Below, piece by piece: positions 28,042 through 38,114 of a DNA stretch of 64,000 bases. The DNA comes from Deinococcus sp. Arct2-2. Lineage in GTDB: Bacteria; Deinococcota; Deinococci; Deinococcales; Deinococcaceae. The notes under the pieces were generated by a model. That model had not been told where the DNA came from. It did not search any database and worked only from the letters and a program-made list of their open reading frames with translations. Location of the stretch: contig NZ_SSNW01000007.1 in NCBI RefSeq assembly GCF_004801315.1, positions 62,001 to 126,000 of the forward strand, given 5' to 3'. The position numbers and the translations under genes were made by a program. Each line of letters begins with the position of its first letter. Position 1 is the first letter of the stretch.

Positions 28042-28170
28042 AGGTCAGACCGGCAGCGAACGCGGAAGCAAATGGGCTGCACCCCCCCCGACCAGACGGG
28101 CCGTGAACGTGAAAACCCCTTGGGGATCAGATTGTTTAAGCACCGCGTTCCAGCGGGTGAAGGGAGTCTC
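28042..28170 (+). repeat. Degenerate dispersed repeat, copy 1 (left edge of defence island)
   Basis: Similar in the same orientation to 61571-61696. Shared landmarks in order: ACCGGCAG.GAACGCGGAAGC, GCACCCCC, GGGGATCAGA.TGT, GCACC, TTCCAGC.GGTGAAG and GAGTCTC. The centre differs. There are no coding frames, so it resembles a small non-coding mobile repeat of the kind common in Deinococcus. Confidence 0.65.
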
Positions 28171-28378
28171 CTTACTGTTCCCGTTTCTCACGCCGGAGTT
28201 CTAAAAGCGCTCCCGACACGCCTCCCTCTGGGATAGGCTTCTTGAACCGTTTCTGGCCCGCTCAAAAGGTGGGGCGTCTGTAGGCTGACCAGTCATCTGA
28301 AGGAGTCGAGCATTGTGCCATTGATAGCCTCCATTTCGCCCTGTGGTTCAGGGGGTGGCGTGGCAGAATGCCCGGTAT

Positions 28379-30799
28379 ATGGCTGTTAAGAAGTCCGACC
28401 TTTACTCCTCTCTCTGGGCTTCGTGCGACGAACTGCGCGGCGGCATGGACGCCAGTCAGTACAAGGACTACGTCCTGTTCATGCTGTTCATCAAGTACGT
28501 CTCCGACAAGTACGCCGACAGCGACGATTTTGCGCCCCCCGTCACGATTCCACCGGGCGCAGGCTTCCGCGACATGGTCGCCCTGAAAGGCAAGAGCGAC
28601 ATCGGGGACCGCATCAATAAGGACGTCATTCAGCCGCTGATTGAGAACAACGACCGGCTGGCGCGCAGCGACTTTCCAGATTTCAACGATCCGAACAAGC
28701 TGGGCACCGGGCAGGAGATGGTGGGGAGACTCACCAACCTGATCGCCATTTTCGAGCGGCCCGAGCTGGACTTCTCGAAGAACCGCGCGGAACACGATGA
28801 TCTCTTGGGGGACGCCTACGAGTACCTGATGCGGCACTTCGCGACCGAGAGCGGCAAGAGCAAGGGCCAGTTCTACACGCCCAGCGAAGTCAGCCGCATC
28901 ATCGCCAAAGTCATCGGCATTTCACCCAAGAACTCGGTAGCAAGCACCACCGTCTACGACCCCACCTGCGGCTCGGGTTCGCTGCTGCTCAAAGTGGCGG
29001 CGGAGGCGGGCAAGCACGTCACCCTGGAAGGTCAGGAGAAGGACGTCAGCACGGCAGGCTTGGCCCGCATGAACATGATCCTGCATGACTTCTCCACGGC
29101 CAGCGTGCAGACGGGGAACACGCTGACCAACCCGAAATTCAGGGACGGCGAGGGCCTGCGCACCTACGACTATGTAGTGGCCAACCCGCCTTTCTCGGAC
29201 AAAGCCTGGAGCACGGGCCTGACGCTGGGGCGCGACGAGTTTCAGCGGTTTGCCTGGGGCGAGCCACCTGCCAAACAGGGGGATTACGCGTACCTACTGC
29301 ACATCATCCGCAGCCTGAAAACTACGGGCAAGGGCGCGGTCATCCTGCCGCACGGCGTGCTGTTCCGGGGCAACGCTGAGGCGGTGATCCGGCGCAAACT
29401 GGTGGAGTCCGGCATCCTCAAGGGCATCATCGGCCTGCCGGCCAACCTGTTCTACGGCACCGGTATCCCCGCCTGTATTTTGGTGCTCGACAAGGAAAAC
29501 GCTCAGAACCGGCACGGCATCATGATGGTCGACGCCAGCAAGGGTTTTGCCAAGGACGGCCCGAAAAACCGCTTGCGGGAGCAGGACGTTCACCGCATCG
29601 TGGACACGTTCCGCAAAGGCGAGGCTGTGCCCCGCTATGCCCGCATGGTGCCCCACAGCGAGATTGCCGACCCCCGCAACGACTACAACCTGAATCTGCC
29701 CCGCTATATCGACAGCAGTGAACCAGAGGACATCCAAGACCTTCAGGGGCATCTGAAGGGCGGGATTCCTAACCGCGACATCGATGCCCTGAGCGAGTAC
29801 TGGGCCGTGATGCCGGGGTTGCGCGGCGACCTCTTCTCGTCTCTTCGGGATGGGTACAGCTCTTTGAACCCGGAACTGGCGGATCTAAAACGCACCATTC
29901 TGGGACACACTGAATTCACGGCGTTTCAGGACAAGGTCAACACCCTGTTCGCTGACTGGACAGCCCGCAACCGCCCCACACTGGGTGACCTGAAAGTGGG
30001 CGACGTGCCCAAGGAACTGATCGAGAGCGTCGCCGAAGATCTACTTGACACCTTCCGCGCTGCGCCGCTACTGGATCCGTACGCCGTGTACCAGTCCCTG
30101 ATGACCTACTGGCAGGCTGCCATGCAGGACGACGCCGACCTGATCACAGGCGACGGCTGGGTGGCCACCCCGACCCGTATTGAGGTCAAGGACAGGAATG
30201 GCAAGGTCAAGGTCAAGGACAAGGGCTGGCTGTGCGAGTTGTTGCCCAAGGCGTACATCGTCGCCCGCTTCTTTGCCACCGAGCAGGCCGAGCTGGACAC
30301 CAAGCAGGCTGAACTGGACGCCGCCCGCAGCGAGCAGGACGAACTGACCGAGGAACACAGCGGCGAAGAAGGCATCTTTGCCGACTTGGACAAAGTGAGC
30401 GCCAAAGAGGTGAAGGGCCTGCGCCCCGGCCTGACCACCAGCGCCGACACGGAAGGGGAATTGACGGTGGTCGCTCACTGGCTGGCCCTGGAGAACCAGA
30501 TTGCCTCTCTGAAGAAGCAGGTGGCCGATCTGGACGAGGCACTGGATCAGAAAGCCTTGACTCAGTACGCCAAATTGACCGAGGAAGATGTAAAGCGCCT
30601 CGTGATTGACGACAAGTGGTTGGCAGAAATAGAGCGCCAGTTGCACGCTGAGCAAGACCGGGTATCCCAGCGCTTGACGACCCGTGTGCGTGAACTGGCC
30701 GAGCGGTATGCCAAGCCCCTGCCCGCGCTAGAGCAGCAGGTGGGCGAGTTGCAGGCACGTGTAGAGGCACACTTGGCCCGCATGGGAGTGCAGGCGTGA
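28379..30799 (+). CDS. hsdM: Type I restriction-modification system, methyltransferase subunit
   Basis: An 806-residue N6-adenine methyltransferase that protects host DNA and forms the M subunit of the type I complex. The HsdM N-terminal helical domain (MAVKKSDLYSSLWASCDELR; YKDYVLFMLFIKYVSDKYAD) is followed by QFYTPSEVSRII, the SAM-binding DPTCGSGSLLLK (Asp194 on) and catalytic NPPF (269-272). The C-terminal third is a long charged coiled coil (about 640-800), which makes the protein longer than the usual 500-550 residues. ATG 28379 begins the conserved N-terminus. Its stop overlaps the hsdS start (GTGA). Confidence 0.95.
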   Translation: MAVKKSDLYSSLWASCDELRGGMDASQYKDYVLFMLFIKYVSDKYADSDDFAPPVTIPPGAGFRDMVALKGKSDIGDRINKDVIQPLIENNDRLARSDFPDFNDPNKLGTGQEMVGRLTNLIAIFERPELDFSKNRAEHDDLLGDAYEYLMRHFATESGKSKGQFYTPSEVSRIIAKVIGISPKNSVASTTVYDPTCGSGSLLLKVAAEAGKHVTLEGQEKDVSTAGLARMNMILHDFSTASVQTGNTLTNPKFRDGEGLRTYDYVVANPPFSDKAWSTGLTLGRDEFQRFAWGEPPAKQGDYAYLLHIIRSLKTTGKGAVILPHGVLFRGNAEAVIRRKLVESGILKGIIGLPANLFYGTGIPACILVLDKENAQNRHGIMMVDASKGFAKDGPKNRLREQDVHRIVDTFRKGEAVPRYARMVPHSEIADPRNDYNLNLPRYIDSSEPEDIQDLQGHLKGGIPNRDIDALSEYWAVMPGLRGDLFSSLRDGYSSLNPELADLKRTILGHTEFTAFQDKVNTLFADWTARNRPTLGDLKVGDVPKELIESVAEDLLDTFRAAPLLDPYAVYQSLMTYWQAAMQDDADLITGDGWVATPTRIEVKDRNGKVKVKDKGWLCELLPKAYIVARFFATEQAELDTKQAELDAARSEQDELTEEHSGEEGIFADLDKVSAKEVKGLRPGLTTSADTEGELTVVAHWLALENQIASLKKQVADLDEALDQKALTQYAKLTEEDVKRLVIDDKWLAEIERQLHAEQDRVSQRLTTRVRELAERYAKPLPALEQQVGELQARVEAHLARMGVQA

Positions 30800-32001
30800 G
30801 TGCCGTACCGCCGAGATACAAACAGACTGAGGTGGGGGTGATGCCGGAGGATTGGGATATTACAGAGGTGGGGCAAGAATTCGAGGTTCAACTCGGTAAA
30901 ATGCTGGATTCTGCCAAAAATTTCGGTACGCCAAAGCCTTACATCGGCAATCGTCATGTGCAGTGGAGGAAAATCGAATCGGATGACCTGCCGCACATTG
31001 CTATCTCCAAAAACGAGATGGCACGTTATCAACTAAAAAAGGGAGACTTGCTGGTTTGCGAGGGCGGCGAGGTGGGAAGGGCTGCCCTATGGGAAGGGCA
31101 AATAGATGAGTGCTATTACCAAAAGGCATTACATCGTTTGCGCCCCAAAAATGATTATTCTTCTGTGCTTATGCTGGAATTTTTCAGCTATTGGGCGATG
31201 ACAGGGGCCTTCTCTAACTACGTAACTCAAACAAGCATCGCACATTTACCAGCGGAGAAATTAAGACTTTTACCTCTGCCTAAAATTCCAGTACCTGAAC
31301 AACGCGCCATTGCCTCCGCTTTGGCTGATGTGGAAGCGCTGCTCAGTTCGCAAGAAGAGTTGCTGACTAAGAAGCGCCAGCTAAAGCAGGCTGCAATGCA
31401 GGAATTGCTGAGTGGGAAGAAGCGGCTAGAAGGGTTCATGGGGGAGTGGGAAGAAAAGACTCTAGGCGAAATCGCCGAAATTGTTATGGGACAAGCGCCA
31501 AGCTCAAAGAATTATTATCTTCAGCCTGTGGGCCTACCGCTTTTGCAAGGTAACGCCGATATAAGGGCGCGTCGTTCAATTGAGCGAATCTGGACGACAC
31601 AAGTTACCAAGAAAGCCTTCAAATCAGACATATTAATGACGGTTAGGGCACCTGTTGGTAGCATTGGAATCGCGAGTAATGATGCAGTTTTAGGGCGTGG
31701 AATTTGTGCTATTCGTTCAATATCCATCTTTATGGAATTCCTCTATCACAAGCTTCTCAGTGTCGAGAAAGAGTGGGAGTCTGCATCTCAAGGCTCTACA
31801 TTTAATGCAGTTAATTCTGATCAAATCAAAAGTTTTGTTATCTTTATCCCTACTGGCTTTTCCGAACAGCAAGCTATTGCTGCCGTTCTGTCCGACATGG
31901 ATGTGGAAATAGACGCCCTAGCGGAGCGCCTCACTAAAACACGCGGCCTCAAGCAGGGCATGATGCAAGAACTCCTGACGGGTCGGACGCGGCTGGTATG
32001 A
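30796..32001 (+). CDS. hsdS: Type I restriction-modification system, specificity subunit
   Basis: A 401-residue target-recognition subunit with two TRDs (about 1-170 and 215-375), each followed by a conserved helical repeat (PEQRAIASALADVEALLSSQ with KKRQLKQAAMQELLSGK; EQQAIAAVLSDMDVEIDALA with KTRGLKQGMMQELLTG). GxVGRAALW-like and PVGSIGIAS segments are typical of TRDs. Base composition is clearly more AT-rich than hsdM and hsdR, especially within the TRDs, a usual sign of recent domain exchange. It overlaps hsdM by 4 bp and the next gene by 4 bp (ATGA). Confidence 0.93.
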   Translation: MSAVPPRYKQTEVGVMPEDWDITEVGQEFEVQLGKMLDSAKNFGTPKPYIGNRHVQWRKIESDDLPHIAISKNEMARYQLKKGDLLVCEGGEVGRAALWEGQIDECYYQKALHRLRPKNDYSSVLMLEFFSYWAMTGAFSNYVTQTSIAHLPAEKLRLLPLPKIPVPEQRAIASALADVEALLSSQEELLTKKRQLKQAAMQELLSGKKRLEGFMGEWEEKTLGEIAEIVMGQAPSSKNYYLQPVGLPLLQGNADIRARRSIERIWTTQVTKKAFKSDILMTVRAPVGSIGIASNDAVLGRGICAIRSISIFMEFLYHKLLSVEKEWESASQGSTFNAVNSDQIKSFVIFIPTGFSEQQAIAAVLSDMDVEIDALAERLTKTRGLKQGMMQELLTGRTRLV

Positions 32002-33380
32002 CGGGCAACGCCGAGTCTCAGCATCTGGAATGGAAAGAGTCGTGGCGGGACGAGTACCTGAAGTGGGTGTGCGCCTTTGCCAACAGCGGGGGCGGCACGT
32101 TGGTGGTGGGCCGCAATGACGCGGGCCGAGCCGTCGGCGTCACCGACTCGGCCCGGCTGCTTGAAGACCTGCCCAACAAGATCCGGAATCTGCTGGGACT
32201 GGTGCTGCCCGTGCACCTGCGCCAGGAGGACGGCTTTGACCTGATTGAGATTGATGTGGAGGCTTCCCCCTATCCTGTCACCTTCCGGGGCAAGTACTAC
32301 GTCCGCAGTGGCAGCACCACGCAGGAACTGAGCGGCGCGGCCCTGGATGCTTTTCTGCTGAGGATGCAGGGACGGCACTGGGACGCCGTGCCCGTGCCGA
32401 GGGTGGCCTCTCCTGACCTGAGCCGTTCGGCGCTGGAACGCTTCCGCAAGCTGGCCGGGCGCAGCGGGCGCATCGAAGCCGACTGGTTGGGGGAACCAGA
32501 CGCGGACTTGCTCGAACGCCTACGGCTACTGGACGGCACGTACCTGAAGCGTGCAGCGGTGCTGCTGTTCCATCCTGACCCAGAAGCCTTTATCGGCGGC
32601 GCTTTCGTGAAACTTGGGGCCTTCGGTGAGAATGACGCCGACCTACGGTTTCAAGATGAAGTGCGTGGGCCGCTGCTCATCCAAGTGCAGCAGGTGGTAG
32701 ACGTCCTTAAAGCGAAGTACCTGAGGGCCCTGATCAGTTATCGGGGCCTCCAACGCCTAGAGACCTTGCAGGTGCCGGAAGCCGCCCTGCGCGAGGCTGT
32801 GCTGAACGCCCTAGTTCACAAGGACTACGCCAGCAGCGTGCCCGTTCAAATCAGCGTCTACCCAGATCGGCTGCTGATCTTCAATCCCGGCCAGTTGCCG
32901 CCCGGCTGGACGGTGGAGAAGTTGCTGGGCAAGCACGCCTCCATTCCACATAACCCGGACGTCGCCAACACCTTCTTCCGTGCTGGGCAGATCGAATCCT
33001 GGGGACGCGGCATCGAGCGGATTCGGCAGGCCTGCCGGGAAGCAGGGAGCCCAGAACCACGATGGACAGTGGACGCCACCGAGTTCTGGGTGGAATTCGG
33101 GCTGCTGGAAGCATCACCAGACACCACGGAAGTCACCACGGAAGTCACCATGGAAGTCGCGCTGCTCCGTGCCCTGACGGCGCCCCTGACCCGGCAGGAG
33201 CTGCAACAGGCCCTGAAGCTGAAAAACGCCGAGCACTTCCGCAAAACGTACCTGCTGCCTGCCCTGGAAGCTGGATTGATCGAGATGACCCGGCCGGACA
33301 CTCCCACCAGCCGCCTGCAGCAGTACCGCCTGACCGCAAAAGGGCAGGCGGCATTGGCCCAACCCCGAGGAGAAGCCTGA
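31998..33380 (+). CDS. AlbA_2/Schlafen-type ATP-binding protein in the hsd operon
   Basis: A 460-residue protein. The N-terminus ([39 protein letters not shown]) is the AlbA_2/Schlafen putative nucleic-acid-binding domain. The middle ([32 protein letters not shown] strand, [12 protein letters not shown]) is an HATPase-like C-terminal domain (HATPase_c_4). [12 protein letters not shown] tandem repeat links to a winged-helix C-terminus. Such proteins often sit inside type I restriction loci, but their role is unproven. It overlaps hsdS by 4 bp and is followed by hsdR after 1 bp, so all are co-translated. Confidence 0.85.
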   Translation: MTGNAESQHLEWKESWRDEYLKWVCAFANSGGGTLVVGRNDAGRAVGVTDSARLLEDLPNKIRNLLGLVLPVHLRQEDGFDLIEIDVEASPYPVTFRGKYYVRSGSTTQELSGAALDAFLLRMQGRHWDAVPVPRVASPDLSRSALERFRKLAGRSGRIEADWLGEPDADLLERLRLLDGTYLKRAAVLLFHPDPEAFIGGAFVKLGAFGENDADLRFQDEVRGPLLIQVQQVVDVLKAKYLRALISYRGLQRLETLQVPEAALREAVLNALVHKDYASSVPVQISVYPDRLLIFNPGQLPPGWTVEKLLGKHASIPHNPDVANTFFRAGQIESWGRGIERIRQACREAGSPEPRWTVDATEFWVEFGLLEASPDTTEVTTEVTMEVALLRALTAPLTRQELQQALKLKNAEHFRKTYLLPALEAGLIEMTRPDTPTSRLQQYRLTAKGQAALAQPRGEA

Positions 33381-33381
33381 G

Positions 33382-36300
33382 ATGACCCGGCCTGAAATCC
33401 GAACCCAGAAACGTGTGCTCAGCCTGTTGAAGTCGTTGGGCTACCGCTACCTCGGAGACTGGCACACGCGCGAGAACAACCGGGGCATCGAAGAAACCTT
33501 CCTGCGCGACAACCTTTCTGCCCGGGGATATTCCGGCGCGCACATCACGCAAGCGGTACAGAAACTGCTGGCGGAGGCTGACAGTACAGGCGTGACGCTG
33601 TATCAGGCGAACCTGCGCACCTACAGCCTCCTGAGATACGGCGTTCCGGTGCAGGTGGAAGCCGGGCAACCGCACGAAACGGTCCACCTAATCGACTGGG
33701 AGCACCCCGAGCGCAACGATTTCGCGGTGGCCGAGGAAGTCACCTTGAAGGGCGCCGGGCATCAGCGCCGCCCAGACCTGGTGGTGTACGTCAACGGGCT
33801 GGCGCTGGCCGTCATTGAGCTCAAGCGCGGTTCTGTTGAGGTCGCCGACGGCGTCCGACAACTGATCACCAATCAGGAGGCGATCTTCAACAAAGGCTTT
33901 TTTAGCACCGTTCAGTTAGTGCTGGCCGGGAACGATTCGCAGGGGCTGCACTACGGCACCGTGGGGACGCCGGAGCCGTTCTTCGTGCGTTGGAAAGGGC
34001 TGGCGGGCTGCCCTACCCCCGAAGTGCGGGAAGGATACCTGCTTGACGTGCCCCTCAGCGAGATGCTGGATCAGGAACGGTTCCTCGATCTGGCGCGCAA
34101 TTTCGTCATTTTCGATGCGGGCCTGAAGAAAGTGCCGCGTCAGCACCAGTACGAGGCGGTCAAGGCGGCGCAGGAGCGTACCCGGCGGCACGAGGGGGGC
34201 GTGATCTGGCACACGCAGGGCAGCGGCAAGAGCATCCTGATGGTGCTGCTGGCCAAGTGGCTGCTCGAACATGAGCCGGACGCCCGCATCCTGATCGTGA
34301 CCGACCGCGACGAACTGGACAAGCAGATCGCCGGCGTGCTGAGAAATACGGGGGTAATCACGAAGGAGACGCCGTCACCGCGCATCACCTCCCGGCGTGA
34401 ACTTCTGGAGAAGCTCGCCCGCCCCGAGCAGCGGGTGATGTGCGCGCTGCTGCACAAGATCGATCCCAGTGACCTGCACGGTGACGTTCCCCGGGTCACG
34501 GGGAAGTTTTACGTGTTCGTGGATGAATGCCACCGCACGCAGGGCGGCGACATGAACCGGCAGATGAAGCGCTGGTTCCCGGACGCGATTTTCGTCGGCT
34601 TCACGGGAACGCCGCTCCTGCGTAAGGATCGGCAGACCACCCGTGAGGTGTTCGGCACCCACATCCACACCTACAAGTTCGACGAAGCGGTGCGTGACCG
34701 GGTGGTGCTCGACCTGAAATACGAGGCGCGGGACGTGCCGCAGCGCCTGAGTTCTCCTGAAGCGGTCAACCAATGGTTCGACCGGAAGACCCAGAATCTG
34801 AACGCGTACCAGAAAGCCGTGCTCCGCCGGAGCTGGGCGAATCTGGAAAAGCTGATGAGTTCCGGCGAGCGCAAGGCCAAGATCGTGGCGGACATCGTCA
34901 AGGATTTCACCGTGCAGCCCCGCCTCAGTGGTGACCGGGGCACGGCGATGCTGGTGGCAGCCTCCATCTACGATGCCTGCCACTACTACCGGCTGTTCCG
35001 AGAAACCGACCTGTACGGGCGCTTCGCCCTCATCACGTCGTACGAACCCAACCACAACGCCGTCTCGCGTGAACCCTTGGGGAGTGACGAGCGCTACAAG
35101 TTCGACACCTACACGCGCGACGTTCTCCAGCCCGGGCAGTCCACGGCCCAGTACGAGGAGGAGATGAAACGGCGCTTCATCGAGGAACCGAACAACTGCA
35201 AGCTGCTGATTGTCGTGAGCAAGCTGCTGACCGGCTTCGACGCGCCGTCTTGCACGTATCTCTACCTCGATCAGGAGCTGCGCGACCACAACCTCTTCCA
35301 GGCCATTTGCCGCACCAACCGCCTGGACACGGAGGACAAGGAATACGGCTACATCGTCGACTACAAGGAACTCTTCCAAGACGTGCAGCAGGCGATCGCG
35401 GTGTACACCTCGGGTGAACTGGACGTGGACGAGACCGGCGAGACGGGCAATCCCCACCTGCGGGACTGGCGCGAGGAAGGACGCGCCCAGCTGGAACGCA
35501 CCTGGCAGGAGCTGCAGTACCTATGCGAACCCGTCGGTGGAAGGGCGATCGAGCATTTCATCGCGTATTTCTGTGGAGACGCGACGAAGCCGGGCGACCT
35601 GAGGGACACCGAGCCCCTGCGCATCAGCTTCTACAAATCCAGTGCGGCCTTCCTGCGCGCCTTTGGCGATGTGGCGGCCAACTTGGGCGACTTTGGGTAC
35701 AGCGTCACCGAGCAGCAGGACTGGCAGGGGCGCAGCACCTCGATGGCCGAAGTGCGTGCCGCCGTGAAACGGGCGTCCGGCGAGGAGCTCGACGTCAAGC
35801 CCTATGAGCAGGGGATGCGTCACCTGATCAACACCTATGTGCATGCGGATCTGGCCCAGGACATCGGACAGCTGAGCGGCCTCTCGCTGATGGAAGCCAT
35901 CGTCGAAACGGGCATCCACGACGTAATCGCCGGGCAGATCAACCGCGGCGGCAAGCTCTCGAACCGGGCCGTGGCGGAGACCATCATCAACAACGTCCGC
36001 AAGACGATCATCCGTGACCAGTTGACAGATCCGCGCTTCTACGAGGACATGTCGACGCTGCTGGACGACCTGATCAAAGCGCGGGAGGAAGGCACCCTGC
36101 TCTACGAGGCGTTTCTGCGTGAGACCGAGGAACTGATCCGCCGCCTCGCCCAGGGCCGGGGACAGGCGGGCGTTCCAGCCACGCTGCACGGCAAGCGCGA
36201 AGCCACCATCCTGTACGGCCACCTCGCCAGCCTTCCTCAGGACGGGAAGTTCCTGGCTCCGGTGGAGGATCAGGCCCGCGCTGACCTGGCCCTGCAACTC

Positions 36301-36453
36301 GACGGCGTCGTGCGCCAGTCCGCTCCAGCCGACTGGCGGGGCGACGAGACCCGTGAGAAACAGGTGCTCAATGCCCTGTACCCCCTGCTGAGCCGAGACC
36401 GGGCCGCCACGCAGGCCCTCTTCGATCTGATCAAACATCAGGACGCCTATTGA
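33382..36453 (+). CDS. hsdR: Type I restriction-modification system, restriction subunit
   Basis: A 1023-residue DNA translocase and endonuclease. The N-terminal PD-(D/E)xK nuclease is intact: RRPDLVVYV (Asp132) and AVIELKRG (Glu146, Lys148). SF2 motor motifs follow: QGSGKS Walker A (280-284), VDECHR (DECH 381-384), FTGTPLL, and the later LLTGFDAPS and [10 protein letters not shown]. The C-terminal helical domain docks on HsdM. Length and order are normal. It starts 1 bp after the preceding stop, and its stop overlaps the ATG of the metallopeptidase gene. Confidence 0.95.
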   Translation: MTRPEIRTQKRVLSLLKSLGYRYLGDWHTRENNRGIEETFLRDNLSARGYSGAHITQAVQKLLAEADSTGVTLYQANLRTYSLLRYGVPVQVEAGQPHETVHLIDWEHPERNDFAVAEEVTLKGAGHQRRPDLVVYVNGLALAVIELKRGSVEVADGVRQLITNQEAIFNKGFFSTVQLVLAGNDSQGLHYGTVGTPEPFFVRWKGLAGCPTPEVREGYLLDVPLSEMLDQERFLDLARNFVIFDAGLKKVPRQHQYEAVKAAQERTRRHEGGVIWHTQGSGKSILMVLLAKWLLEHEPDARILIVTDRDELDKQIAGVLRNTGVITKETPSPRITSRRELLEKLARPEQRVMCALLHKIDPSDLHGDVPRVTGKFYVFVDECHRTQGGDMNRQMKRWFPDAIFVGFTGTPLLRKDRQTTREVFGTHIHTYKFDEAVRDRVVLDLKYEARDVPQRLSSPEAVNQWFDRKTQNLNAYQKAVLRRSWANLEKLMSSGERKAKIVADIVKDFTVQPRLSGDRGTAMLVAASIYDACHYYRLFRETDLYGRFALITSYEPNHNAVSREPLGSDERYKFDTYTRDVLQPGQSTAQYEEEMKRRFIEEPNNCKLLIVVSKLLTGFDAPSCTYLYLDQELRDHNLFQAICRTNRLDTEDKEYGYIVDYKELFQDVQQAIAVYTSGELDVDETGETGNPHLRDWREEGRAQLERTWQELQYLCEPVGGRAIEHFIAYFCGDATKPGDLRDTEPLRISFYKSSAAFLRAFGDVAANLGDFGYSVTEQQDWQGRSTSMAEVRAAVKRASGEELDVKPYEQGMRHLINTYVHADLAQDIGQLSGLSLMEAIVETGIHDVIAGQINRGGKLSNRAVAETIINNVRKTIIRDQLTDPRFYEDMSTLLDDLIKAREEGTLLYEAFLRETEELIRRLAQGRGQAGVPATLHGKREATILYGHLASLPQDGKFLAPVEDQARADLALQLDGVVRQSAPADWRGDETREKQVLNALYPLLSRDRAATQALFDLIKHQDAY

Positions 36454-37193
36454 TGAGGAGTCCTCTGGAATCGGTCATCACGGTTGGTGAGCTGCACATT
36501 CAGCTGGTGCGCAAGGACGTCAAGAACGTTCACCTGAGCGTCCACCCGCCGGACGGCCGCGTGACGCTGGTGGCCCCCAGGGGAACGCGGGAAGACGTGG
36601 CCCGCGCCTACGCCATCTCGCGCCTGCGCTGGATTGAGCGGCAGCAAGGCGCCCTGCGGGCGCAGGAGCGCGAAACGCCCCGAACCTTCGTCACCCGGGA
36701 GAGCCATTTCGTCTGGGGGCGGCGTTACCTGCTGCGGGTGCGTGAGGAGGATCGGAAACCAGACGTTACCCTGGAGCACAAGTACCTGACCCTGACGGTG
36801 AGGCCGGGAACCACTTTGGCACAGCGCGCCCAGGTGATGCATGACTGGCACAAAGCCCTGCTGCATGCGGAGGTCACGGCGCTGATTGCCACCTGGTCGA
36901 GCGTGTTGGGCGTTCGGGTGCAGCGCTATTTTCTACAGCGCATGAAAACCCGTTGGGGCAGTTGCAACCACCAGGCCCAGCACATCCGCCTCAACACCGA
37001 ACTGGTCAAAAAACCCAAAGATCTTCTGGAATACGTCGTCGTGCACGAGCTGGTTCATCTGCTTGAGCCCACCCACGGCGAGCAGTTTGTCAGGCTGCTG
37101 GATCAGCACTATCCCCGGTGGCGGGAGGCCCGCGCCGAGCTTAACGACTTGCCCCTGCGGACTGAAACGTGGGGACAGGCCGTCCAGCAGTGA
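36453..37193 (+). CDS. YgjP-type zinc metallopeptidase (DUF45)
   Basis: A 246-residue M48/SprT-like metallopeptidase. The zinc site is HELVH (198-202) with LEPTHGEQF downstream supplying the third ligand; RMKTRWGSCN is the conserved DUF45 motif. ATG 36453 is chosen because it overlaps the hsdR stop as ATGA. Genes of this family are frequent last members of type I restriction operons; a role in turnover of restriction subunits has been imagined but is not established. Confidence 0.88.
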   Translation: MRSPLESVITVGELHIQLVRKDVKNVHLSVHPPDGRVTLVAPRGTREDVARAYAISRLRWIERQQGALRAQERETPRTFVTRESHFVWGRRYLLRVREEDRKPDVTLEHKYLTLTVRPGTTLAQRAQVMHDWHKALLHAEVTALIATWSSVLGVRVQRYFLQRMKTRWGSCNHQAQHIRLNTELVKKPKDLLEYVVVHELVHLLEPTHGEQFVRLLDQHYPRWREARAELNDLPLRTETWGQAVQQ

Positions 37194-37205
37194 ACCAGCT
37201 GCATC

Positions 37206-37262
37206 CGCTTGGTAGAGTCGGGGCGCGTTTCCGGAGAGGTGCCGTTTCCTACATCGGAGATA
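37206..37262 (-). repeat. Short remnant of the IS4-type element end
   Basis: Reverse complement reads CCCGACTCTACCAAGC (coding for PRLYQA) preceded by a degenerate start region, matching the 5' end of the transposase at 39716-40854. It is the only surviving piece of a second copy, just beyond the metallopeptidase gene. Confidence 0.55.
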
Positions 37263-37274
37263 CATCCGGCGGGC

Positions 37275-38114
37275 CTATACACTGACGTCTTGTTCGCCGA
37301 TTCCTACAGCTCCTACAGCGTCACCCGTTGCCTCCAAGGCAGAGTCTCGCCAGCCTGCGGCTTCGACGTGACCCAGTCCGAACGTCGTCTTATACCCGAC
37401 GCCCGCGTAGTTGGCGTAATCCGCCAAGAGGCGCACGAAGGTTGGTTCAGCATCTCCGGGCCGGGTAATGCTGTAGTCCACGTCGCCCACACAGGCACTC
37501 ATGGCATTGCCGCGCATGCCCTTGAAATACACCGTGCGGGAGCGCAGACGAAAATCCTGTACCCGCACGGCCCGGCTGACCCAATCGTTGAGATCGGGGC
37601 CAAAGTGCAGGTCGCAAAAATGCTCCCAGCGAACCTGGAGGCCCGCGAAGACTGTTTTGGGCGTGGGAAACGGCAGCTCCAGGTCGGTGACCCGGAAGGT
37701 CGTCGGGGTCAGAAAGCGCAGGGACAGCTGCCGCCCAGTGACGCTCTGGGCATGGCGGCTGTACAGCGCTTCGTAACTTTCTTGCGCCAGCACCTGCAGA
37801 TCAACCACTACGCCCCGTAGGGTGGCTTCGGGATCACCGTGCTCGGTGCCCTCAGCCAAAGCGGCGAGCATTGGATCAATGAGACTGTCGTCCAAGACGC
37901 CCAACTGGAAGGTGACCCGGTGGAGGCCCTCGCCCTCTTCCCACCAGCTCTGGGCGATGCGGAAGGGCTTGACTTGGGCTGCGTGAATCTGAGCCGAGAG
38001 TGCGGGGCTGACCGCTTCCAACGCGCTGAAGATCAATCCGTGCAAGGGCACACCCAACAGCCCGGTGGGCCGCGCATGGGGCGTATGCAGCGTGACTTCC
38101 AAGAGGGCGGGCAC
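37275..38114 (-). CDS. cas6: CRISPR repeat endoribonuclease Cas6
   Basis: A 279-residue RAMP nuclease that cuts the repeat RNA to make crRNAs. The C-terminus carries the Cas6 glycine-rich loop YAGVGYKTTFGLGHVE (about 250-265). Earlier blocks (PFRIAQSWWEEGEGLHRVTF, PTTFRVTDLELPFPTPKTVF, YFKGMRGNAMSACVGDVDYS) fit the two ferredoxin-like folds of the family. GTG 38114 directly abuts the csm6 stop, so the two are an operon, separated from the csm operon by the two arrays. Confidence 0.88.
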   Translation of the reverse strand: MPALLEVTLHTPHARPTGLLGVPLHGLIFSALEAVSPALSAQIHAAQVKPFRIAQSWWEEGEGLHRVTFQLGVLDDSLIDPMLAALAEGTEHGDPEATLRGVVVDLQVLAQESYEALYSRHAQSVTGRQLSLRFLTPTTFRVTDLELPFPTPKTVFAGLQVRWEHFCDLHFGPDLNDWVSRAVRVQDFRLRSRTVYFKGMRGNAMSACVGDVDYSITRPGDAEPTFVRLLADYANYAGVGYKTTFGLGHVEAAGWRDSALEATGDAVGAVGIGEQDVSV

